From Myxococcota bacterium (GTDB lineage: Bacteria; Myxococcota_A; UBA9160; UBA4427): DNA of 64,000 nucleotides. Positions 1 through 8,145 of the stretch are shown piece after piece. The stretch covers positions 1,984,001 to 2,048,000 of the forward strand of contig JAWKRT010000001.1 in assembly GCA_041389495.1 (NCBI GenBank), written 5' to 3'. Numbering within the stretch: position 1 is the first letter of the stretch; the number at the start of each line of letters is the position of its first letter. The notes below the pieces were generated by a model. The model ran no database searches, was not told the DNA's origin, and saw nothing but the letters and a program-made list of their open reading frames with translations. The translations under genes were made by a program, and so were the position numbers.

Positions 1-155
1 GTCCACGCCGAGACGAGCAGCGCCGCGACGAGGCCCGCGTGGAGCGCGAGCGAGAGCGAGCCCGACGCGAGCGCCCGGCCGCGGGAGGCCGGCGCGCGCA
101 GCGCGAGCGCGAGCGGCGGCGGCGGCGAAGCCGGCGGGCCCGGCGGGCCCGGCAG
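1..155 (-). CDS. TonB-like energy transducer, N-terminal part (cut by window edge)
   Basis: Reading the minus strand from about 155 down to 3 gives a proline-rich start, a basic stretch and then a hydrophobic segment with the core SLSLALHAGLVAALLVSAW, which looks like the single N-terminal membrane anchor of TonB-family proteins. The gene runs off the left edge, so the periplasmic domain is not visible. No ATG, GTG or TTG is in frame nearby, so the start is unresolved; 155 is only the limit of the convincing stretch. The exbB-exbD pair that begins divergently at 524 supports a TonB/TolA-type role. Another membrane protein remains possible. Confidence 0.4.
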   Translation of the reverse strand, partial: MPGPPGPPASPPPPLALALRAPASRGRALASGSLSLALHAGLVAALLVSAW

Positions 156-523
156 GCCCGGCGGTGGCGAACGCCGGGCCGAAGGCGCGCCGCGCGCGCG
201 CGATGGCGCGAGCGGCGGCGGCGCGCGAAGGGCGCGGCGGCGGGGCGGGCTCCGTCCGGCGTCGTCATCGCGCTCCGTTCCCCCCGCGATCCGATCGGCG
301 CCCGTGCGCGTCCCCGCGGCGCGGGCGCTCGTCCCGGGCCACTCCGACCCCGTGCGCCGCGCGCGCGTTCGGCGCGAACGCCAAACGTAAGAGAGGGGGT
401 CGAGCGCGCACAACCCCGCCACCCGCGCGCCGCCCGGCGCGGTGTTCGCCGAGAACGCGTCGGGTACTCTCGCCGGCCGCGCGCGCAGCCGGTGCGGCGG
501 CGCGAGACGGGGGGACGGGCGCG

Positions 524-1171
524 ATGTTCACCGCGGAGCACCTGCTCGAGCTGATGAAGATGGGCTGGATGACGAACATCCCGCTCCTCGTCGGCTCGAT
601 CGCGACGCTCGCCATCTTCTTCGAGCGGCTCTGGACGTTCCGCGGCCTCGACGCGCGCTCGCGCGACGTCGCGGCGCGCGTGATCGACCGGCTCGTCGAG
701 CGCGACCTCGGCGGGGCGCGCGCGGTCTGCGAGGAGGACGCGTCGCCCGTCGGCGCCATGCTGCGCGCCGGGCTCCGCTGGGAGAACGTCGACCTCGACG
801 ACCTCTCGCGCATCCTCGCGACCGAGCGCGCCGAGCTCACGGCCGGGCTTCGCCGCGGCATCTGGGTGATCGGCACCGTCGGGTCGCTGGCGCCGTTCGT
901 CGGCCTCTTCGGCACGGTCGTCGGCATCATCCGCGCGTTCGCCGACATGGCCGAGCACGGCACGGGCGGGTTCGCGATCGTCGCCAACGGCATCGCCGAG
1001 GCCCTCGTCGCGACCGCGGCCGGCCTCGGCGTCGCGATCGTCGCGCTGCTGCTGTTCAACTACCTGCAGGTGCGCGTGCAGGCGCTGTCGGCGGTCTTCG
1101 CGCGCGCGTCGGAGCGCGTCGTGCAGGCGCTGCTCTACGTCGAGTCGAGCGCCGCGGGCGGGCGCGACTGA
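524..1171 (+). CDS. exbB: ExbB/TolQ/MotA family proton channel protein
   Basis: A 215-residue inner-membrane protein of the MotA/TolQ/ExbB family, which forms the proton channel that energises TonB- or TolA-type transducers. A membrane segment follows the N-terminus (LLVGSIATLAIFFERLW, about residues 20-36). The family signature lies in the second half: GSLAPFVGLFGTVVGII (about 120-136), then a third segment around 160-185. The ATG at 524 is preceded by a GGGGGA-type ribosome site and gives the normal ExbB length; a longer reading from 164 would add an arginine-rich tail and is rejected. The stop overlaps the next start as TGATG, so exbB and exbD are translationally coupled. ExbB versus TolQ cannot be settled from sequence alone. 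Confidence 0.9.
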   Translation: MFTAEHLLELMKMGWMTNIPLLVGSIATLAIFFERLWTFRGLDARSRDVAARVIDRLVERDLGGARAVCEEDASPVGAMLRAGLRWENVDLDDLSRILATERAELTAGLRRGIWVIGTVGSLAPFVGLFGTVVGIIRAFADMAEHGTGGFAIVANGIAEALVATAAGLGVAIVALLLFNYLQVRVQALSAVFARASERVVQALLYVESSAAGGRD

Positions 1172-1599
1172 TGGGCGCCTCCTCGCTCCCGACGGGCGAC
1201 GACGTCGACGAGGGCGGCCCCGGCATCGTCGCCGAGATCAACATCACGCCGCTCACCGACATCTTCCTCGTGCTGCTGATCATCTTCATGGTGACGACGA
1301 CCGTGCTGCAGGACGAGAGCAAGAACATCGACCTCCCGACCGCGAGCGAGAGCGACGAGACGCCCGAGGGCGTGACCGTCGCGGTCGACGACACGGGCGT
1401 GCTGCTCGTGAACGACCGGCGCGTCGAGCCGGGGGAGCTCGCCGGCGCGATCGAGACGGCGCTCGCCGGTGCGAAGTCGAAAGTCGTGATCCTGCGCGGC
1501 GACAAGAGCGTGCTGCTCGGACAGGCCGTCGACATCCTCGACACCGCACAGCGCGCGGGCGCGAAGGGCATCGCGCTCGCGACGCAGCCGCCGGAGTGA
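1171..1599 (+). CDS. exbD: ExbD/TolR family biopolymer transporter
   Basis: A 142-residue ExbD/TolR protein: a short cytoplasmic N-terminus, the conserved INITPLTDIFLVLLIIFMV membrane segment (about residues 24-42) with the family's essential membrane aspartate, and a periplasmic domain ending in a QAVDILDTAQRAGAKGIAL helix. It works with the ExbB at 524-1171 and, by family knowledge, passes proton-motive force to a TonB/TolA protein. The ATG overlaps the exbB stop by one base. It is one of two ExbBD systems in the window; the other (35.2-36.2 kb) belongs to a TonB2-type cluster. It converges with the ABC exporter genes, with only 16 bases between. Confidence 0.9.
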   Translation: MGASSLPTGDDVDEGGPGIVAEINITPLTDIFLVLLIIFMVTTTVLQDESKNIDLPTASESDETPEGVTVAVDDTGVLLVNDRRVEPGELAGAIETALAGAKSKVVILRGDKSVLLGQAVDILDTAQRAGAKGIALATQPPE

Positions 1600-1615
1600 C
1601 GCGAGCGCGGCGGCG

Positions 1616-3172
1616 TCAGGCGCCTCGCCGGCGCAGCCAGACGAGGCCGCCCGCGACGAGCAGCAGCTGCGGCACCAGCATGCCGACGCCGTAGAACGCG
1701 CGCAGCGAGTTCTGGATCGGCACGGGGAACTGGATCGTCGCCGCGATCTTCGGGCGCAGCGCGATCGCCGCCTCCCGCTGCGCGGCCCAGTGCACGGCGT
1801 TCATCACCAGGTCGAGGTCGTAGAGCGCGCGCAGGTAGCGGTTGCTCGCGAGGTCGGCGTCGCCGAACGCGACGATGCGCGTCGCGCGCGCGCCGCCGCG
1901 CGCGTACTCGCCGGCGACGACGAGCGGGAGGTAGTCGGTGCGCGTGCCCGGCGGCGGGGCGGGCGCGCGCGTGCCGCGGCCGCGCAGCAGGGACACGTCC
2001 GGCGCGACCCACGCGTCGCCGCTCGTCGTCACGACGGCCGCGAGCCGGTCGTCGACGTCGGGCTTGCGCAGCGCGAACGCGCGCGCGCCGGGGAAGAACG
2101 TGACGCGGTTGCGGTCGAGCCCGCGCGTGACGGGGTGCTCGGCGTAGTGGAACGCGACGGGCGCGAGGCCCGGCGCCGCGCCCTCGAGGTCGGCCGACGC
2201 GGGGTCGACGACGACGCCGTCGAGCGCCGCGATGCCCCACTCGGCGAGCAGCGCGTCGAGCCCGGTCGCGGCGCCCGGCTCGAGCCACGCGACGAGGCGG
2301 CCGCCGCGCGCGAGGTAGGCGCGCAGCGCGGCGAGCGCCGCCGGCGCGAGCGCGCGCTCGGGCGCGATCGCGAGCACGGCCGCGGCGTCGTCCGGGACGT
2401 CGCGCGCGAACGCGCTCGGAAGCACGCGCAGGTCGTAGCCCTCGGTCGCGAGCGCCTCCGCGAGCCCGGAGAAGCCGCCGGGCTCCGTGCTCGCGAGGTC
2501 GCCCTCGCCCTCGCCGACGAGCGCGTAGAGGTGCGTCGCCTCCGCGTTCGCGAGCCGTGCGAGCGCCTCGAACAGGGGGCCCTCGGTCGGCTGCTCGACG
2601 AGCTCCCACGTGTGGCGCTGCGCGCGCGGCGCGTTCGCGCGCTCGAGCACGACCGCGTTCGAGCGCGCGATGCCGAACCGGTCCACGTCCTCGAGCGCGT
2701 CGTCGAGCGCGCGCTCCTCGACGCGCGCGCCGGCGACGCGCGCCATCTCCTCGAGCAGCATGCGCGTGCGCCGGATGCGCGGGTCGCCCGGGTCGGCGTA
2801 GACGGTCATCGAGAGGTCGGCTCCGAGCGCGGCGAGCGCGTGCCGCGTGGCGTCGGCGAGCTCGTAGCGCCGCTCGAACGTGAGGTCGGCGCGCGCGCCC
2901 GAGAGCTCGGCGGCCGAGGTGGCGAGCGCGCCGAGCCAGGCCGCGGCGACGAGCGCGAGGAGGGCGTCCGCGACGGCCGTGCTCGCGTGCGCCCCGGACG
3001 CGGCGACGCGCCGGTGTCGCACGCGCCGCAGCGCGAGCACGGCGGCGGCGCCGAGCGCGACGGCGGCCGCCGCGAGCTCGGCGCGCGCGAACCCGGACGC
3101 GCCGCCGCCGAGCTGCTGCGCGGCGAGCGCCGCGCACAGGCACACGCAGCCGACGAAGACGAGCTCGCGCAT
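1616..3172 (-). CDS. Gld-type ABC exporter auxiliary protein (GldG/DUF4350-like)
   Basis: A 518-residue membrane-anchored protein. Two or more hydrophobic segments lie in the first 100 residues, then a large extracytoplasmic part, then a last membrane segment (GVGMLVPQLLLVAGGLVWLRRR) at the C-terminus. The TFERRYELADATRHALAAL stretch followed by a DPGDPRIRRTRMLLEEM region is typical of the GldG / ABC_transp_aux family, which accompanies ABC-2 permeases. The start overlaps the permease stop as TGATG, so this is the third gene of an ATPase-permease-auxiliary set. In gliding Bacteroidetes the equivalents are GldA-GldF-GldG, but such triplets occur widely in non-gliding bacteria, so export of an unknown substrate is the safer reading. 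Confidence 0.8.
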   Translation of the reverse strand: MRELVFVGCVCLCAALAAQQLGGGASGFARAELAAAAVALGAAAVLALRRVRHRRVAASGAHASTAVADALLALVAAAWLGALATSAAELSGARADLTFERRYELADATRHALAALGADLSMTVYADPGDPRIRRTRMLLEEMARVAGARVEERALDDALEDVDRFGIARSNAVVLERANAPRAQRHTWELVEQPTEGPLFEALARLANAEATHLYALVGEGEGDLASTEPGGFSGLAEALATEGYDLRVLPSAFARDVPDDAAAVLAIAPERALAPAALAALRAYLARGGRLVAWLEPGAATGLDALLAEWGIAALDGVVVDPASADLEGAAPGLAPVAFHYAEHPVTRGLDRNRVTFFPGARAFALRKPDVDDRLAAVVTTSGDAWVAPDVSLLRGRGTRAPAPPPGTRTDYLPLVVAGEYARGGARATRIVAFGDADLASNRYLRALYDLDLVMNAVHWAAQREAAIALRPKIAATIQFPVPIQNSLRAFYGVGMLVPQLLLVAGGLVWLRRRGA

Positions 3173-3963
3173 CACCCCGTCACCCGGCGCAGCACGAGCG
3201 CGAGGTGCGAGGCGGCCGCGGCCGCGGCCGCGAGCGACGCGAAGTAGGCGAGGTCGGCGAGCGCGACGACGCCCTCCGCGAAGCGCGTGAAGTGCGGCCG
3301 CAGCGCGACTGCGTCGAGCGCGCGCGCGACGGGCTCGGACACGAAGGCGTTCGTCCAGCCGAAGTCGTAGAGCAGGAAGGCCAGGGCGACGGTCGCGGCC
3401 GCGGCGAGGATCTGGCTCGACGTGGCGCTCGAGCACGCGAGCCCGATCGACGCGATGCCGATCGCGAGCGCGCAGAGGCCGACGAAGGACGCGAGCAGGT
3501 GCTCGGCGCCGAGCCCGCCCTGCGCGACGGCGGTCACCGGGTAGACGAACGCGGCCGCCATCATCGCGACGACGAACGCGAAGGTGGCCGCGTACTTGGC
3601 CGCGACGATCGCGCGCGGTGCGAGGCCGCTCGTGAGCAGGAGCTCCTCGGTGCCGCGCGCGCGCTCCTCCGCGAAGACCCGCATCGTGACGAGCGGGAGC
3701 GGGATCACGAGCAGCAGCGAGAGCTGGTCCATCACCGGATAGAAGACGGTGTCGCGCACGTTCACGTGCGCGGGAACCGTTCCGGACTCGAAGCCGCCCA
3801 TCGTCGTCGTCGCGTACAGGAACAGGATCTGGTTGTAGACGCGCAGGTGCTCGAAGAACGTGAACGCGGTGACGAAGGCGACCATCGTCAGCACGCCGTA
3901 GGCGATCGGCGAGCCGAACAGCACGACGAGCTCCTTGCGCAGGAGCGCGCGGAAGCGCGTCAC
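3172..3963 (-). CDS. ABC-2 type transporter permease (GldF-like)
   Basis: A 263-residue integral membrane protein starting at a GTG that overlaps the ATPase stop (GTGA). It opens with RFRALLRKELVVLFGSPIAYG, the classic start of ABC-2 permeases of the GldF/NosY group, and has about six hydrophobic segments. The motif EERARGTEELLLTSGL in the first half is the family's conserved cytoplasmic loop. With the ATPase upstream and the Gld-like protein downstream it forms a complete exporter. The substrate is not indicated by the sequence. Confidence 0.88.
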   Translation of the reverse strand: MTRFRALLRKELVVLFGSPIAYGVLTMVAFVTAFTFFEHLRVYNQILFLYATTTMGGFESGTVPAHVNVRDTVFYPVMDQLSLLLVIPLPLVTMRVFAEERARGTEELLLTSGLAPRAIVAAKYAATFAFVVAMMAAAFVYPVTAVAQGGLGAEHLLASFVGLCALAIGIASIGLACSSATSSQILAAAATVALAFLLYDFGWTNAFVSEPVARALDAVALRPHFTRFAEGVVALADLAYFASLAAAAAAASHLALVLRRVTG

Positions 3964-4721
3964 GCGGGCACCGCGCGCGCCGCGTCGGCGCGGAAGAGGG
4001 CGAGCGGGTCGCCGCCCGCGAGCACGTCGTCGGCCGGCCCGCAGGCGACGAGCCGGCCCTGCGCGAGCACCGCGACGCGCGCGGCGAGCGCGCGCGCCTC
4101 GGCGAGGTCGTGCGTGCACAGGAGCACCGTGCAGCGGCCGCGCAGCGCGGCGAGCGCCGCGCGCACGTCGTCCTGCTGCAGCGGGTCGAGCCCGCTCGTC
4201 GGCTCGTCGACGATCAGGAGCGAAGGCTCGTGCAGGAAGGCCTGCGCGAGCGACACGCGCTGCTGGTAGCCCTTCGAGAGGTTGCCGATCGGGCGGCGCG
4301 CGACGGCCTCGAGGTGGAAGCGCGCGAGTGCCGCCTCGACCGCGCGGCGTCGCGGCGCGCCCGCGAGCCCGCGGATGCCCGCCGCGAACGCGAGGTAGCT
4401 CGCGACGCCGAGCTCGGGGTGGAGGCGCGCGTTCTCGGGCGCGTAGCCGATGCGCGCCTGCACGGCGGCCGCGTCGACGGTGGGCGAGAGCCCGTCGACG
4501 GCGACCGCGCCGGCCGTCGGCTCGAGGTAGCCGGTGACGATGCGGATGAAGGTGGTCTTCCCGGCGCCGTTCGCGCCGAGCAGGCCGAACGACTCGCCGG
4601 GCTCGATCGCGAGGCTCACGTCGCGCAGGGCGGGGCGGCCGCCGAAGTCGCGCGAGAGGCGGTCGGCGACGACGCGCGAGCCGCCCGCCGGCGCGGCCGC
4701 GAACGCGGCGTCGCCGCTCAT
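3960..4721 (-). CDS. ABC transporter ATP-binding protein (GldA/CcmA-like)
   Basis: A 253-residue ABC ATPase. Walker A is LLGANGAGKTT near residue 46, the signature is LSKGYQQRVSLAQAF, Walker B is LLIVDEPTSGLDPLQQ and the switch histidine is in CTHD. All catalytic motifs are intact. The ATG at 4721 gives the usual length; an in-frame extension to 5063 is arginine-rich and overlaps aroA, so it is rejected. It is the first gene of the coupled ATPase-permease-auxiliary operon and powers export through the downstream permease. Confidence 0.9.
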   Translation of the reverse strand: MSGDAAFAAAPAGGSRVVADRLSRDFGGRPALRDVSLAIEPGESFGLLGANGAGKTTFIRIVTGYLEPTAGAVAVDGLSPTVDAAAVQARIGYAPENARLHPELGVASYLAFAAGIRGLAGAPRRRAVEAALARFHLEAVARRPIGNLSKGYQQRVSLAQAFLHEPSLLIVDEPTSGLDPLQQDDVRAALAALRGRCTVLLCTHDLAEARALAARVAVLAQGRLVACGPADDVLAGGDPLALFRADAARAVPA

Positions 4722-4884
4722 CGGCCGGCGCGCTCGGGGCGGGCCGTGCGCGCGCGACGCACCGGACGGACTCGCGAGGCTCCCATGCGCACAGGGTGCA
4801 GCGCCGGCGCGCGGCTGACAACCGCCCGCCGGCCGCCGCGCCCGCGGCGGCGCCGCCGCCTTGTTAGGCCCGCGCGCGCGGCGC

Positions 4885-6195
4885 CTACCAGGACGCGAAG
4901 GAGGCGAAGTAGTCGGGCCAGGTCTTCGCGACGCAGCCCGGGTCGCGGATCGCGACGCCCGGGACGCGCAGGCCCGCGAGCGCGAACGACATCGCCATGC
5001 GGTGGTCGTCGTAGGTCTCGATGGTGGCGCCGTGGAGCGGCCCGGGGCGCACCTCGAGCGCATCGGCGCTCGCCGTCGCGCGCGCGCCGAGCCGGCGGAG
5101 CTCGGTCTCGAGCGCGTGCAGGCGGTCGGTCTCCTTGATGCGCAGGTTGGCGACGTTCTCGATCGTGGTCGGGCCGTCCGCGAAGAGCGCGACGACGGCG
5201 TAGGCGAGGGCGGCGTCCGGCAGGTCGTTCATGTCGACGCGCCCGAGCGAGTGCAGGCCCGAGGCCGGACCCTCGACCTCGACGAACGCGTCGCCGCGGA
5301 CCACGCTGCAGCCCATCCGCTCGAGCAGGTCGACGATGCGCAGGTCGGACTGGCGCGAGCCGGGCGGGATGCCGACCACGCGCGCGCGCCCGCCCGCGAT
5401 CGCGGCCGCGCAGAGGGGATACACGGCCGACGACGCGTCGGGCTCGATCGCATAGCGTCGCGCGCGGTACGGACGGCCGGCGCGCACGAACAGCCGGCCG
5501 GGCGCGGCCTCGTCGTCCTGGGTCGTGAAGCGCGCCTCGGCGCCGAACGCCTCCATCAGCTCGAGGGTGAGGTCGACGTAGGGGCGCGAGACGATCGCGC
5601 CGTCCTTCGCGGCGAGCTCGACGTCGCGCGCGGCGTAGGGCGCGGCGAGCAGGACGGCCGACACGAACTGGCTCGAGCGGCGCGCGTCGATCTCGGCCGC
5701 GCCGCCGGGCAGGCCGCCGCCGAGGACGCGCACGGGAGGGAAGCCCGCCGCGCGCTCGTAGGCGACGCGGGCGCCGAGCGCGCGCAGCGCGTCGACGAGG
5801 TCGCCGATCGGCCGCTCGCGCATGCGGTCGGTGCCGTCGAGCACCGTCTCGCCGCTCGCGAGCGTCGCCGCCGCCGCCAGGAAGCGCATCGCCGTGCCGG
5901 CGTTGCCGACGTGGATCGGCGCGCTCGGCGCGGCGAGGCGCCCGCCCGTTCCGCGCACCGTCCAGTCGCTGCCGTCGGTCTCGACCGCGACGCCCATCGC
6001 GGCGAGGGCGCGGCGCATGGCCACCGTGTCGTCGCTGTCGAGCGCGCCCTCGAGGTGGCTCTGTCCGTCGGCGAGCGCGGCGACGAGCAGCGCGCGGTTG
6101 GTCAGGCTCTTCGAGCCGGGCACCGCGACGACGGCGTCGACCCCGCCGCGCGGCGCGATCGGCAGGACGTCGCTGTGCGGCGCGGTGCGGGACAT
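4885..6195 (-). CDS. aroA: 3-phosphoshikimate 1-carboxyvinyltransferase (EPSP synthase)
   Basis: A 436-residue EPSP synthase, which joins shikimate-3-phosphate and phosphoenolpyruvate in chorismate synthesis in the cytoplasm. The family anchors are present: VPGSKSLTNRALL near residue 24, GNAGTAMRFL near residue 93, DRMRERPIGDLVDAL, SSQFVSAVLLAAP, and RIKETDRL and TYDDHRMAMSFAL near the end. Length is normal. The ATG at 6195 has a GGAGGAG ribosome site about six bases upstream. The gene stands alone, tail to tail with nothing and divergent from serA; it is not with other shikimate genes. Confidence 0.96.
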   Translation of the reverse strand: MSRTAPHSDVLPIAPRGGVDAVVAVPGSKSLTNRALLVAALADGQSHLEGALDSDDTVAMRRALAAMGVAVETDGSDWTVRGTGGRLAAPSAPIHVGNAGTAMRFLAAAATLASGETVLDGTDRMRERPIGDLVDALRALGARVAYERAAGFPPVRVLGGGLPGGAAEIDARRSSQFVSAVLLAAPYAARDVELAAKDGAIVSRPYVDLTLELMEAFGAEARFTTQDDEAAPGRLFVRAGRPYRARRYAIEPDASSAVYPLCAAAIAGGRARVVGIPPGSRQSDLRIVDLLERMGCSVVRGDAFVEVEGPASGLHSLGRVDMNDLPDAALAYAVVALFADGPTTIENVANLRIKETDRLHALETELRRLGARATASADALEVRPGPLHGATIETYDDHRMAMSFALAGLRVPGVAIRDPGCVAKTWPDYFASFASW

Positions 6196-6573
6196 GCGCG
6201 CTCCTCCGGGCCTCGCGGCGCGCGCACGCTAGCACCCCGCCCGCGCGCTCCCGGCGCCGCGCGGCGGTGCGCGCGCGCTTCGTTGACACCCGGGAAGCGG
6301 TTCGCGACACTCCCGCCCCGCGTTCGATTTCCCTTGGTAGGCCAGTCAGTTAGCGCGCCATCTCCGCATGCGCGGCGGACGCCGCGCGGGCGGCGCGAAC
6401 GCAGCGCGCGCGCCGCCGGGCGGCGGCGAGGGGCGCGCGGTCGCCGTCGCGCGGGCCGGCCGAGGCGGGTCGGAGCGTCCAGGGTCGACGAGCACGACGA
6501 ACGATCGCGCGCGCGGCCGCGCCCGTCCGCGGCGCGGCTCGTCGCGCGCGTGCCCGAAGCGAGGTGTCGAAGC
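6196..6573. other. Divergent intergenic region aroA / serA
   Basis: The 378 bases between the divergent aroA and serA starts hold no credible gene. They contain the ribosome site of aroA, a candidate promoter for serA at 6283-6311 and a locally A/T-richer patch after it. No riboswitch-like structure was recognised. Confidence 0.6.
6283..6311 (+). promoter_or_regulatory. Candidate sigma-70 type promoter for serA-purA
   Basis: A perfect TTGACA lies at 6283-6288, followed after 17 bases by GACACT at 6306-6311, which matches the -10 consensus at the second, fourth and sixth bases. It faces serA, whose start lies about 260 bases downstream. A perfect -35 box is rare in DNA of this base composition. 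Confidence 0.45.
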
Positions 6574-8145
6574 GTGGCCAAGGTTCTCGTGACGGATCCG
6601 CTCGCCCAGCAGGGCCTCGACGTGCTCCGCGCGTCGTCGGGGCTCGAGGTCGTCGTCGCCGAGCCGTCCGATGTCCTGACGGCGATCGCCGACGCGGAGG
6701 GGCTCGTCGTCCGCAGCGGCACGAAGGTGACGAAGCAGGTCATCGCCGCCGCGCCGCAGCTGCGCGTGATCGGCCGCGCGGGGATCGGCGTCGACAACGT
6801 CGACGTCCCCGCGGCGACCGAGCGCGGCATCGTCGTCGTGAACACGCCCGAGGGCAACAACATCACGACGGCCGAGCACGCGATCGCGCTGCTCGTCTCG
6901 CTCGCGCGCCACATCCCGCAGGCCACCGCCTCGATGAAGGCGGGGAAGTGGGAGAAGAAGCGCTTCGAGGGCATGGAGCTCTACAACCGCACGCTCGGCG
7001 TGCTCGGCATCGGGAACATCGGGCGCATCGTCGCGCAGCGGGCCAAGGGGCTCGGCATGAAGGTCGTCGCGTTCGACCCGTTCGTGTCGGCCGAGGCCGC
7101 GGCGCGCTTCGACATCGAGCTCGTCGACCTCGGCGAGCTGCTCTCGCGCGCCGACGCGATCACCGTGCACGTCCCGAAGACGAAGGACACGACGAACCTG
7201 CTCGGCCGCGCCGCCTTCGCGAAGTGCCGGCCCGGCGTGCTCGTGATCAACGCCGCGCGCGGCGGGATCGTCGACGAGGCCGCGCTGCTCGAGGCGCTCG
7301 AGTCGGGGCAGGTGGGCGGCGCCGCGCTCGACGTGTTCGTCGAGGAGCCGCCGCCGGCCGGGCACCCGCTCGTCGCGCATCCGAGGGTCATCTGCACGCC
7401 GCACCTCGGCGCGTCGACGGAGCAGGCGCAGGTGAACGTGTCGATCGCGGTCGCCGAGCAGGTGCGCGACTACCTGCTGCTCGGGCTCGTGCGCAACGCG
7501 GTGAACGTGCCGTCGATCTCGGCGGACCTGCTGCACGAGATGCGGCCGTACCTCCAGCTCGCCGAGAAGCTCGGCCGCTTCCAGGGGCAGCTCTGCCCCG
7601 GCCCGATCGACCAGATCGAGGTCGAGTACGCGGGCGACGTCGCCGAGCTCGACGTCGCGCCGATCACGATCGCGGTGCTGAAGGGCGTGCTCGAGAAGGC
7701 GACCGACCGCGTCAACATGGTGAACGCGCCGCTGCTCGCGCAGGACCGCGGTATCAAGGTGCTCGAGAGCAAGGCGAGCCGTCGCCAGGACTTCGCGAGC
7801 ACGGTGACCGTCCGCGTGAAGGGCTGCCTCGATCGGCTGATCGCGGGCGCCGTCTTCCACGGCGGGCAGCCGCGCATCGTGCGCATCGACGACTTCATGC
7901 TCGAGGCGATTCCGGAGGGCTCGACGCTGCTCGTGTTCAACCACGACCAGCCCGGCGTCGTCGGCACCGTCGGCACGATGCTCGGCGAGGCGGGCATCAA
8001 CATCTCGCGCATGCAGCTCGCGCTCGTGCGCGAGCGCCAAGAGGCCGCGATGCTCGTCAACGTCGACCAGAGCCCGCCCGAGAGCGTGCTCGAGCAGCTG
8101 CGCGCGCTGCCGCACGTCATCTCCGCGCAGCTCGTGGAGCTCTAG
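6574..8145 (+). CDS. serA: D-3-phosphoglycerate dehydrogenase, long form
   Basis: A 523-residue phosphoglycerate dehydrogenase, the NAD-dependent first step of serine synthesis. The Rossmann motif LGVLGIGNIGRIVA lies near residue 145, the catalytic arginine is in NAARGGIVDE, the glutamate in VEEPPP and the histidine in TPHLGAST. The C-terminal 200 residues hold the intervening ASB domain and an ACT domain (HDQPGVVGTVGTMLGEAGINI), so this is the long form, which is usually subject to serine control. The start is GTG at 6574, since all homology begins at AKVLVTDPL; the ribosome site GAGG is ten bases upstream. The TAG stop directly abuts the purA ATG. Confidence 0.95.
   Translation: MAKVLVTDPLAQQGLDVLRASSGLEVVVAEPSDVLTAIADAEGLVVRSGTKVTKQVIAAAPQLRVIGRAGIGVDNVDVPAATERGIVVVNTPEGNNITTAEHAIALLVSLARHIPQATASMKAGKWEKKRFEGMELYNRTLGVLGIGNIGRIVAQRAKGLGMKVVAFDPFVSAEAAARFDIELVDLGELLSRADAITVHVPKTKDTTNLLGRAAFAKCRPGVLVINAARGGIVDEAALLEALESGQVGGAALDVFVEEPPPAGHPLVAHPRVICTPHLGASTEQAQVNVSIAVAEQVRDYLLLGLVRNAVNVPSISADLLHEMRPYLQLAEKLGRFQGQLCPGPIDQIEVEYAGDVAELDVAPITIAVLKGVLEKATDRVNMVNAPLLAQDRGIKVLESKASRRQDFASTVTVRVKGCLDRLIAGAVFHGGQPRIVRIDDFMLEAIPEGSTLLVFNHDQPGVVGTVGTMLGEAGINISRMQLALVRERQEAAMLVNVDQSPPESVLEQLRALPHVISAQLVEL

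Noticed and set aside
164..523. In-frame extension of exbB to a GTG at 164
   Set aside because: The added 120 residues are arginine-rich, unlike any ExbB N-terminus, and the ATG at 524 has a proper ribosome site and gives the family length.
4833..4850. GC-rich inverted repeat between the ABC ATPase and aroA as a terminator
   Set aside because: The stem could form, but the loop is only about two bases and no T-run follows; in DNA this G+C-rich such palindromes arise often.
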